From: Stieleria varia | GTDB lineage: Bacteria > Planctomycetota > Planctomycetia > Pirellulales > Pirellulaceae | Length of the DNA: 64,000 nucleotides | Assembly (NCBI RefSeq): GCF_038443385.1 | Contig: NZ_CP151726.1 | Coordinates: 5,766,001 to 5,830,000 of the forward strand | Direction: 5' to 3' | In this document: positions 38,901 through 45,931 of the stretch, in pieces | Layout of the letters: every line of letters begins with the position of its first letter | How positions within the stretch are numbered: the stretch's first letter is position 1 | Position numbers and translations under genes: made by a program | Notes under the pieces: model-generated | What the model was told of the DNA's origin: nothing | Seen by the model: the letters and a program-made list of their open reading frames with translations, nothing else | Databases searched by the model: none

Positions 38901-39105
38901 CGGGATAGGTCACGTACCGTTCGACTTCGACCGGCGACAGCGATCCCGCGTCGGTCACCACTTGGACTTGGACATTGGTCATGTCCGGAACGGCGTCGAT
39001 CGGCAGGTTCAGAGCCGAGTAAAGTCCGGCTCCCGCCATCAGCAGGGTCAAAATGATGACGAGCCCGCGATTGGTCAGCGAGAGTTCAATGATTCGGGTC
39101 AGCAT
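35995..39105 (-). CDS. CusA/CzcA-family heavy-metal efflux RND pump
   Basis: The inner-membrane proton-driven pump of a tripartite metal-efflux system. The 1036-aa product begins MLTRIIELSLTNRGLVI and has the usual duplicated RND layout: one N-terminal transmembrane helix, a large periplasmic domain, five more helices, a second periplasmic domain and the last helices. Family markers are FGISVVTIVFEEGTDIYRARN, ERLPDAASNIPP, and GAIDFGLIVDSSVIMVEN in transmembrane segment 4, the heavy-metal type of the proton-relay motif. Substrate could be copper/silver or cobalt/zinc/cadmium; the sequence does not decide. The start ATG at 39105 follows the adaptor stop by 8 bp, so they form an operon. No TolC-like outer-membrane channel is nearby. 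Confidence 0.94.
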   Translation of the reverse strand: MLTRIIELSLTNRGLVIILTLLMAGAGLYSALNLPIDAVPDMTNVQVQVVTDAGSLSPVEVERYVTYPVESTMGGLPNVEELRSVSKFGISVVTIVFEEGTDIYRARNLVTERLPDAASNIPPGYGNPTVGPLTTALGEILQFEVRSPNHSPMELRTMLEWDIAPRLREVKGVTEINTHGGYYKTFEVQPDPDRMTSYGISMELLFQRLEQNNSTSGGGYVIHHGEQRFIRGVSLLKTPDDIESVVIRREADGNPILVRDIAKVCIEPMTRQGAVTRDGRGEAVTGLVMMLIGENSRTVVMAAKERLQEIEVTLPDGVRLEVTYDRAALIGRTLKTVLTNLTEGGMLVIVVLLLMLGNLRAGIIVALAIPLSMLFATNVMAYTGVTASLMSLGAIDFGLIVDSSVIMVENCIRKLSHDNGDASHEDIIRDAAVEVRKPTMFGELIIAVVFLPILLLEGTEGKLFRPMALTVLFALGGSLILSLSFMPAMASIFLPKKMKEEDVFLVRIVKFFYEPLVTRAIKHPVVTIVMALTLFAVSLPMARHLGAEFMPRLEEGDLLVEALRLPSATLEGSIEMSTQIEQILTKYPEVQTVFSKTGRPEIANDVMGVHQTDVWVLLKPIQSWPQPKTRDELIQQMSEELNSNVPGVAFGFTQPIEMRVDELVAGVKADVAVLLYGDDMEILGAKGKEIEALLRSIPGAVDVKADYQANLSTLTINTKPQALAQYGIDAQTVLDVVSSIGGHQVGQIFEGRARYPIMVRVPIHWREDLSLLEQIPVSDSNGNVIPLKELADIRLEETPPAIEHEGNRRRTFISANVRGRDVATFVQEAQAAVEEKIDFAPGYEIRWGGDFENLQSASRRLAIILPIVLVIIMLLLHTSLGSLRLALLIFLAVPMAASGGVIALYLRGMPFSISAGVGFIALFGVAVLNGLVWVSAAENLRKSGVPLDEVSHETALVRLRPVLMTALVASLGFLPMALSTSDGAEMQRPLATVVIGGLVTSTLLTSLVVPCIYPWFARGLKDIELTHHGEPEPTLH

Positions 39106-39113
39106 TTCGGGTT

Positions 39114-40691
39114 CTACTCGCCTTCGCCTTGCAGCAGCAACTCTGACTTCAGCAAGAAAGCGCCGTTGGTGACAACCAACTGGCCAGGCGAAAGCCCCTC
39201 GGTGACTTCGACCCACTCATCGGAGGCTTGTCCGGTTGTGATGTCGACTCGTTTGAACTGCCCACCATTGAGATCCACGAAAACGAACTGTTGATTCTCG
39301 TGTTGAATGACCGACTCAGGTTTGACTGAGAGAGCCTGTTTGGCGTGGCCGATCGGAACCGTGACGCGAACAAACATGCCGGGACGCAGGAGTCCGTCGG
39401 TGTTGTTGATCGAAGCGACGAGGGGGACCGAATTGGTATCCGATTGAACTTCGCGACCCAAGTAATTCACGGTGGCGGTAAACTGCTGGCCCTGGAGCGC
39501 CGGAACGGCGACTGAAACGGGCGTTCCGGTCTGCAGAGAGACCGCCGACCAGTCGCTCTCGCGAATGCTAGCCTCAACGTAGAGCGAATCCGTGTTGGCG
39601 AGGACGATTAAGCAATCACCGCGGGCGACCCGTTCGCTGCCAGCGAAATGGCGAGCTTCCACCGTTCCGGAAAATGGCGCTCGTATCTCCAGTCGCGAGA
39701 GGGCTTCCTCATTGCTCAAATTTGCGTTGGCCCGATCTTCTTTGTAGCCCAACAGGGTCTCGACCGCTTGCCAAGCGAGGTTCAACTGGCGATCCGCTTC
39801 GTCCAAGTCCGCTTGGGCGCTAAGCAAGGCTTGATCGGCGGCAAAGGTGGCTTGGTCACGTGCGGTGCGAAACTCGGTTTCGGCCAACTGACGTTCGCCT
39901 TCACGCTCCCGTACCGTTCGGCCGGAGACGGAGCCCGAAGCCACCAGCGGTCGTACTTTTTCCAGCAACTCGTCGGCCAATCGCATTTTGGAGTAAGCCG
40001 ACAGGATCTGTTGTCGATAGGTTCCCAGTGCCCGGTTGTTCAAGGCGGCTTCGATCGTCTTCATCGAATCTCCTTGATCCAGCATCTGGGACAATTCTCG
40101 CAAGTTGCTTGCGATCGTCGCTTCACGTTGGAAAACTTGCTGAGCGATCTCACGTTCCTGTCGGCGTTTCAGGATTTCTGCTCTCGCTTGTCCGATTTCA
40201 GGACTTCGCAAAATCGCGATCAAATCACCGGTCTGAACATGCTGCCCCGGGGTAACGTGCATTTCCGCCAAGATTCCGTCCATAGGAGCTTTGACATCGA
40301 CATGCTTGGTCTCGTCGTACCTCAGACGTCCGGGCACGGTATGAAAATGCTGCACTGCCTGCGATTGGGCAGGCGCGCTCTGTAATTGAGCGACCCTGAC
40401 TTTGCCTGCGGGCAGTACCAACGTATCTGCCAACGGCGTCTCAGAGTCGGCAGATTCCGCGTCGGCAGATTCCGCTTCCTCGATTGGTCCGCTTTTCGAA
40501 TTGATATGATGCATCACCAACCAACCGCCCCCCATCACGGCCAAGACGAGCAGCGTTGGCAAACCTTTGAGAAGATTTTGAATCGGACTGGTTTTCGGAG
40601 TTTCCACAGGTGCTTCGATCATCGGGGCGGGGTTCTTGTGTTGGTGTTGGCATTGTTTTCTCAGTCCATGTTTTTGTCCCATGCATCGCAA
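39114..40691 (-). CDS. Efflux RND periplasmic adaptor (CusB/CzcB-like)
   Basis: The membrane-fusion partner of the downstream RND pump. One transmembrane helix near residues 46-63 anchors it to the inner membrane. The periplasmic part has the barrel-sandwich lipoyl halves (VKAPMDGILAEMHVTPGQHVQTGDLIAIL and IRAPFSGTVEARHFAGSERVARGD) flanking a long alpha-hairpin (about 170-320), then beta-barrel and membrane-proximal domains ending with GLSPGQLVVTNGAFLLKSELL. The N-terminal cytoplasmic stretch before the helix is His/Lys/Gln-rich (HQHKNPAP). The start is uncertain: ATG at 40691, 40682 or 40622 all keep the helix. A palindromic repeat begins 8 bp upstream of the first, which argues for a later start. 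Confidence 0.88.
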   Translation of the reverse strand: MRCMGQKHGLRKQCQHQHKNPAPMIEAPVETPKTSPIQNLLKGLPTLLVLAVMGGGWLVMHHINSKSGPIEEAESADAESADSETPLADTLVLPAGKVRVAQLQSAPAQSQAVQHFHTVPGRLRYDETKHVDVKAPMDGILAEMHVTPGQHVQTGDLIAILRSPEIGQARAEILKRRQEREIAQQVFQREATIASNLRELSQMLDQGDSMKTIEAALNNRALGTYRQQILSAYSKMRLADELLEKVRPLVASGSVSGRTVREREGERQLAETEFRTARDQATFAADQALLSAQADLDEADRQLNLAWQAVETLLGYKEDRANANLSNEEALSRLEIRAPFSGTVEARHFAGSERVARGDCLIVLANTDSLYVEASIRESDWSAVSLQTGTPVSVAVPALQGQQFTATVNYLGREVQSDTNSVPLVASINNTDGLLRPGMFVRVTVPIGHAKQALSVKPESVIQHENQQFVFVDLNGGQFKRVDITTGQASDEWVEVTEGLSPGQLVVTNGAFLLKSELLLQGEGE

Positions 40692-40698
40692 TCAGAGT

Positions 40699-40785
40699 GA
40701 GCCTCAGGCGCTAGCCGTGGGCTGGCACCACAAATCCGCCTCAGGCCCACGGCTAGCGCCTGAGGCTCACTGGGGGCCACCAACT
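40699..40785. repeat. Inverted and direct copies of the 51-bp palindromic unit
   Basis: GAGCCTCAGGCGCTAGCCGT at 40699 is an inverted copy of the unit at 10-162, and GCCTCAGGCCCACGGCTAGC at about 40738 is a direct copy followed by GCCTGAGGCTCACTGGGGGCC. Two copies face each other with 11-12 bases between them. The repeat lies upstream of the metal-efflux operon, so it may affect its promoter or simply mark an insertion-tolerant gap. Confidence 0.85.
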
Positions 40786-41405
40786 TCGCCGGGTGCGTGG
40801 AGCATCGGCTCGATTTAAGCGATCAGTTAAGCACGAGTTGTGCCAAAGCGACCAGAAGGGATTTCTCAATGGAATCCTCGTGATTTGCGAGCCGGGTTGC
40901 GTTGAGGAGCGATGCCGGATGCACAAACAGTCTCCACGCAGTGGACAGAAACTTTCCAGTGCCACCCCGCTGCCGGACCTGATCATTGATGCTGCTCAAC
41001 GCCCCTCCAGGGAGGTGCGACTGTGCGGCGGAAATGGAAACTCAATAATTTTGGAAAAACGGTGGCGGTCTTCGCCGATTGATTTGCCTTTACCTCATGA
41101 GGGCAAATTCGGTCGCCGTTGTTCGTTGAGTGCATGCGTTGAGTGCATGCTCTGGTCGGACGCGCAACTGAACGGGACAAGCGAGTGTGGTTGCGATGGG
41201 GCATCCCTACTTTCCTAGGCAGCAGGGACAGAGCAACCATGCTCGTTTGTTTTTTGACGCAGGATTTTGCATTTTGACGGAGAATTCACCAAAATAGACG
41301 CTGCCGGACGTCCCCGCAAAATGCTCAAGACGCTTGAGTAATGGTCGTCGTCTGGTTAAGGTAGAGCGTGCATTTTGAACGCCCCTCATTACCAGCGAGC
41401 CTGCC
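40786..41405. other. Intergenic region upstream of the second ECF sigma gene
   Basis: About 620 bp with no credible gene. GTTGAGTGCATGC is repeated in tandem at 41125-41150. The promoter of the sigma gene must lie in the last 150 bp, but I see no confident -35/-10 pair. Confidence 0.45.
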
Positions 41406-42029
41406 GTGGACATCGAGGCCTCGAGTTCAGATTCCGCGTCTCAGCCGGACCGTTCTCTTGTCATGCAGATAAGGAATGGTGACGAATACGCTGCATCGCT
41501 TCTTTATCAACGCTACGCCCATCGGCTCATTGGTCTGATCCACAGCAAGATGAACGGTCACGTTTCGGTAGGAACAGAGCCGGAAGACATCGTGCAGTCG
41601 GTTTTTCGCAGTGTGTTTGGTCGCATGAAGTCGGATAACTACGATGCCCCGGAAGGCTCGACGTTATGGAGTCTGCTGGCTGTAGTAGCCGTCCGCAAGC
41701 TGAACAAGAACCGCACTTACCATCGAGCGCAGCGCCGCGACATCGGGCGTAACGTTGCGTTGGATGAAGCGAATGAGCCGTACGATAGTGATGACAACTC
41801 GCCCGATTCGTTCGCTGTGTGTCTCCGTGAGGCGATGGAACTGCTACTACCGATCGAGCAAACCGTCCTGCTATTGCGCATGGATGGCTACAACGTCGAG
41901 GAGATAGCCAAAAAGACGAAACGCGCAAAGCGAACGGTTGAACGCAGCTTTCGGAACATACGCGTTCGTCTCTCAGAGAGCTTGCTGCAGGAAGAACCCG
42001 AGCACCAGCCTGCGGACCAAGCGTCATAG
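41406..42029 (+). CDS. ECF-type sigma factor (paired with kinase, second pair)
   Basis: A 207-aa sigma factor. Region 2 is at about residues 18-90 (LLYQRYAHRLIGLIHSKMNGHVSVGTEPEDIVQSVFRSVF), with a longer insertion before DIVQSVF than usual. Region 4 is at about 135-195 (AMELLLPIEQTVLLLRMDGYNVEEIAKKTKRAKRTVERSFRNIRVRL). The start is GTG at 41406. Alternative starts further in would remove part of region 2. The stop codon lies inside the first copy of a 22-bp triplicate (42009-42074), so its last residues (PADQAS) come from repeat sequence. The kinase gene lies downstream on the same strand, with a dispersed element between them. Confidence 0.88.
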   Translation: MDIEASSSDSASQPDRSLVMQIRNGDEYAASLLYQRYAHRLIGLIHSKMNGHVSVGTEPEDIVQSVFRSVFGRMKSDNYDAPEGSTLWSLLAVVAVRKLNKNRTYHRAQRRDIGRNVALDEANEPYDSDDNSPDSFAVCLREAMELLLPIEQTVLLLRMDGYNVEEIAKKTKRAKRTVERSFRNIRVRLSESLLQEEPEHQPADQAS

Positions 42030-42074
42030 TCCTGCGGACCAAGCGTCATAGTCCTGCGGACCAAGCGGCACAGT
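42009..42074. repeat. Three tandem 22-bp units at the 3' end of the sigma gene
   Basis: CCTGCGGACCAAGCGTCATAGT occurs at 42009 and 42031, with a variant (GGCACAGT end) at 42053. The TAG stop of the sigma gene is within the first copy, so extra copies are untranslated. It looks like a recent slippage duplication. Confidence 0.9.
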
Positions 42075-42189
42075 GTGGCGAGTTCTGTCTCGTCAGCATG
42101 CTGCGATTGGCGCTGGCGAAACCGGTTGCGATGAGAACCAAGGGGCTCGTGATCCATCCGGGCAAACGCAGGGCAGTCCATTCTTCGGT

Positions 42190-42455
42190 ATTGATTGGAT
42201 GTTGCGGTGTTGCTCTTGAGCCATTTCTTGTCCACAGCCACCTCCCCCAAGGAACTTGGGGGAGGTCGAGCAAAGCCCTTTAGGCGAATGCGAGGGAGGG
42301 GGCCTGTCTGGGCAGCAATACGTTTGAGCAAGGTAAAACGCTTGGCGGGGCACGCTATCGACTTGGAAATCTGAGCGACGATTGTCGTGCGACTTTCCAA
42401 GTCGAGAACGAACACCACGATCCGCCCAAACACAAGCCATACGCTTTGTCCTGTG
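42190..42455 (+). repeat. Long copy of the dispersed hairpin element
   Basis: It contains the outer end (GAGCCATTTCTTGTCCACAG at 42219 onward), CCCCCAAGGAACTTGGGGGA, the TTTAGGCGAATGCGAGGGAG segment, AAACGCTTGGCGGGGCACGC and the hairpin at about 42358-42405, then AACGAACACCACGATCCGCCCAAACACA. One mismatch in the left arm (GGAAATCTGAG) weakens the stem. It sits between the ECF sigma and kinase genes in the 42030-42735 gap, which otherwise holds a short direct repeat (TACACCGTGGC at about 42623 and 42650). Confidence 0.8.
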
Positions 42456-42735
42456 CTGCGGGTCAAGCGACGGCATCGTGGTGTCATTTGCCGATCGACA
42501 TCAAGTTTTTTGTCATTCTGGAAAACGATGGCGGGTTGATTAGATAGATTTGCCTAAACCTATTGAGCCGTTGAATCGGAAAACATGCTCAGTGGTTCGA
42601 GGAACTGAATGGCGTCGTAGCGGTACACCGTGGCTGTACAACGAACCTGTACACCGTGGCGCTGCACAGTTGATTCAACCGTTTGTGTCATTGCCGTTTG
42701 TGCATCTCAACAACTTGGATGAAAAGGTGTTTCCC

Positions 42736-45700
42736 ATGATCAACTCCATCGTATCAGACCCTGTGGAGGACGCGATTGATGATTTTGAAGAAGACTGGAG
42801 TGCGGAATCCCTGTCGACGATCCCTGAGTTGCTCAGACAATATGATCTGCTGGGCGATCAGGAAGCGTTGACAGAGCTATTGCGCATCGACATCGAGTTG
42901 CGTTACGCGCACGGCAAGTCCGTCGATTTGCAGAAATGCATCAAGGAGTTTGCGAATCTACTGACGAAGAAAGAGCACACGCAGATGGTTGCGTATGAGG
43001 ACTATCGTTCTCGGCGTGACCACGGCCTCTCGCTTCCGCTCGCTCGATGGCGTGATGTACCTGGGGTGTCAGACGCCTCCTGGTTCCGTGAGTTGATGCT
43101 GTCTCCCAACGCTTTTCACGGCATGCCTGCAATGTCAGCGTCAGCCATTCGACGCAATGGGCAGTCCGGTGTGGAATCTGTCGACTCCGACGAAGACTTG
43201 CTCGACAACCGATTCATGGCAGCGTTACGAGAGTCTGGATTTCAGCTCGTGGAGGAGATCGGCGCAGGAGAGCTCAGTCGTGTGTTCTTAGCGACTCAGC
43301 ATGAGCTGGCTGAACGATATGTCGTATTGAAAATCGTTCGCCGTCCGATGACGGAGCCGCAAGCGATGGCGATGTTGCAGCATACCAACATCGTTCCGAT
43401 CTATTCCTATCACTTGATCCAGTCGCACTGCGTCATTTGCATGCCGTACGCAGGACGTTTGACGCTGCAAGAATATCTCAATGGCCAACAGGACGCCAAC
43501 TCACGAAGTGGGCAAAGCTTGGTACGGACGGTACAAGCAAGCGTCAATGACACCAAGCTGTCGTTCGATGAGGATGCGACCGCGGACGGGTTATCCATCC
43601 CGACGGTTTTGTCGCCGGCTGCTGATGACACGGCTGTTCGCAAGCCGTTGGAAAAACTATCTGAATTGGGCCGCGACAAGCTGGCGTTATGGTTATTCAA
43701 ACGCTTGGCTGCCGCTCTCGCTCATGCTCACGCTCGCGGTGTGATGCACAACGACCTTAAACCCGGAAATATCCTGATTCGCAACGACGGCGAACCGGCA
43801 CTATTGGATTTCAATCTGGCACACCATGTCGGCGAAGCAAAACCACAGGCGATCGGTGGGACGCTGCCCTACATGGCACCCGAAGCCCTGCAGGCTTTGC
43901 TGGGAGACGATGCACGGTCCACCGAAGTGACTGATGTCTATGGGCTGGGGGCCATCATGTTTCAGTTCGTTACCGGACGACTGCCCTTTGAGGGACCAGG
44001 GTCTGCCGATCCAGAGCAATTGAAACGAGCGATCGAGAATCGACGAGGATCTCCAAGCTGGAGACCGACAGACAAACTGAGCGTCGGGTTGAAATCGATC
44101 ATCAACCTCACCTTGCATGCCGATCCGGCTCTTCGTTATTCGTCGGCCGAATCTCTGGCAGGAGATTTGAAAAGGGAGTTCAGCAATCAGCCCTTGCTGG
44201 TGGCCCCAGAGGCGTTGAGGCAGCGAATTGCCAAGTGGTTTCGGCGAAATCCAAGAGCGACCTCCGGTGGCGCAGTCGCGGCGTTGCTGTTGTCCGCGTT
44301 GATTCCGCTAGCGGTCTTTGCCAGTGTGGCGATCGAAAACACAAAGTCGCTTGCGGCGTTCAACCGTGCCCGTGATTTCTCTGCACGGTCAGATGACGCA
44401 CTTTCCATCATGATGGCCGACCCTAGACGCAATGAGCTGTCACCGATCCAAGACGCCATGGCTCCTCTTTCTGATTTTGATCTGCTGACCCCTGATGGCG
44501 TGGACGATCTCGTTTCCGAATATCTGCCCGCAGCAAATCGACAGGAAATGAGGCAACGTGTACTTCGCCACGCCGGGCAAGTCGCGTTTTTTGAAATCGA
44601 CCGACTGGAGCCGATGGCCTACAAAGGCGAGCTGACACCGGGCGACCTCGACACGGCAACCTCACTTGTGGATACCGTCCGTCGAGTGACCTCCGACTCC
44701 ACGTCGCGCTCGAGCCTCTGGCTGCAGTCCATGCTCGCAGGACTGCGAGGCGACAAGGCAAACGAGGCGAAATTTGCGACCGCAGCCGAAGATTGCAAGA
44801 TGACAAATGATTCCGAGGAATACCTCGAAGCCGTTCGTTTGATGTCGCTGCAGCGGTACGAGGAAGCCCGGGAGATGCTGACGATCTTGGCGGACCGAGA
44901 CACAATCCCGTCGGCATTGCGGTGGACCGGGTTGGGGAGATCGCAGTTGCAGAACGGGCAGTACGAGGACGCAAAGCTCTCCTTCACCCAATCCATCAAT
45001 CGCGCCAAAGACTCTACAGCGTTGTACTTCCTTCGTGGCCTCTGCTTTGAGAACCTGCGACAAAGAGATCGAGCAATCGAAGACTTCAACAAGTCAATCG
45101 AATTGAATCCTGAGAACACCTTTGCCTTGGGGCATCGCAGTTCCATTTACCAGAACACCAAACGCCATCGAGAAGCCATCGATGACCTGAACCGACTGCT
45201 TGAACTTCGCCCAGAAAGTGCCCGCAACTTGCTCGCTCGAGCACGCTCCTACCGAGCCATCGGTGAACAAGAACTGGCGGATCAGGATTTCAAGCGAGCG
45301 TTTGAAGTTGAAAGCAGCGATTTCAATTCGTCCAATGCGAGAGCCAGTGTGTTGATGGCCAAGCAAGACTACGAAGGCGCTCTGCAAGAGTACTTGAGGG
45401 CTGATGCAGAGAATCCCAACGATGCGGTCACGTTGAAAAAGATCGCTGACTTGCTTTCAATCCATCTGCATCGCGAATCCGAAGCCATCGAGATGTACAG
45501 TCGCGTGATCGAGATACAGAAACTCAACGAGTCAGCGCTCATTGATCGTGCCGTGCTGCTCGCTCGGGCTGGCAGATTTGAGGAAGCCAAAGAGGACATG
45601 GAAAAAGCGCTCAAGCAACCCAATGCAAAGGCAACCTTGTATCAAGCCGCTTGTGTCTGTGCGTTGATGCCGTTCGAGCAGAGCCACAAACGTGCCCTTC

Positions 45701-45849
45701 GATTTCTGGCTTTGGCCCATGCAGCGGGATACCAGAGTAGCAGTATCGAAACGGGCGACCTGGCGACAGACCCTGACCTCGCCTCTCTCCATGGCCTGGA
45801 TGGCTTCCAAGAAATCCTTCGCGTCTATCAGCTCTCCGCTGCCAGGTAA
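42736..45849 (+). CDS. Ser/Thr kinase-like protein with TPR domain and atypical catalytic motifs
   Basis: A 1037-aa protein. The kinase-like domain (about residues 168-490) has IGAGELSRVFLATQ in place of the G-X-G-X-X-G loop, VVLKIV with Lys 199, HNDLKPGN in place of HRD, DFNLAHH in place of DFG, and GGTLPYMAPEAL. An insertion of about 70 residues lies between the hinge and the HND motif. One transmembrane segment follows at about 555-580 (AALLLSALIPLAVFASVAI), then TPR repeats to the C-terminus (for example AIEDFNKSIELNPEN, AIDDLNRLLELRPES). Loss of the third glycine, of the HRD Arg and of the DFG Gly suggests reduced or altered catalysis. AAGGTG precedes the ATG. It is paired with the upstream ECF sigma gene. 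Confidence 0.88.
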   Translation: MINSIVSDPVEDAIDDFEEDWSAESLSTIPELLRQYDLLGDQEALTELLRIDIELRYAHGKSVDLQKCIKEFANLLTKKEHTQMVAYEDYRSRRDHGLSLPLARWRDVPGVSDASWFRELMLSPNAFHGMPAMSASAIRRNGQSGVESVDSDEDLLDNRFMAALRESGFQLVEEIGAGELSRVFLATQHELAERYVVLKIVRRPMTEPQAMAMLQHTNIVPIYSYHLIQSHCVICMPYAGRLTLQEYLNGQQDANSRSGQSLVRTVQASVNDTKLSFDEDATADGLSIPTVLSPAADDTAVRKPLEKLSELGRDKLALWLFKRLAAALAHAHARGVMHNDLKPGNILIRNDGEPALLDFNLAHHVGEAKPQAIGGTLPYMAPEALQALLGDDARSTEVTDVYGLGAIMFQFVTGRLPFEGPGSADPEQLKRAIENRRGSPSWRPTDKLSVGLKSIINLTLHADPALRYSSAESLAGDLKREFSNQPLLVAPEALRQRIAKWFRRNPRATSGGAVAALLLSALIPLAVFASVAIENTKSLAAFNRARDFSARSDDALSIMMADPRRNELSPIQDAMAPLSDFDLLTPDGVDDLVSEYLPAANRQEMRQRVLRHAGQVAFFEIDRLEPMAYKGELTPGDLDTATSLVDTVRRVTSDSTSRSSLWLQSMLAGLRGDKANEAKFATAAEDCKMTNDSEEYLEAVRLMSLQRYEEAREMLTILADRDTIPSALRWTGLGRSQLQNGQYEDAKLSFTQSINRAKDSTALYFLRGLCFENLRQRDRAIEDFNKSIELNPENTFALGHRSSIYQNTKRHREAIDDLNRLLELRPESARNLLARARSYRAIGEQELADQDFKRAFEVESSDFNSSNARASVLMAKQDYEGALQEYLRADAENPNDAVTLKKIADLLSIHLHRESEAIEMYSRVIEIQKLNESALIDRAVLLARAGRFEEAKEDMEKALKQPNAKATLYQAACVCALMPFEQSHKRALRFLALAHAAGYQSSSIETGDLATDPDLASLHGLDGFQEILRVYQLSAAR

Positions 45850-45931
45850 ATTCCAACAGCATTCCACCAGATTCGTGGATTCGAAACAACATCTCAATCA
45901 GTACACCTTTTACTAAAAGTCCCGCCCAACC

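Noticed and set aside
42550-42735. N-terminal extension of the TPR-kinase gene from a TTG codon
   Set aside because: The extension has no kinase-family character and a direct DNA repeat, while ATG at 42736 has AAGGTG upstream.
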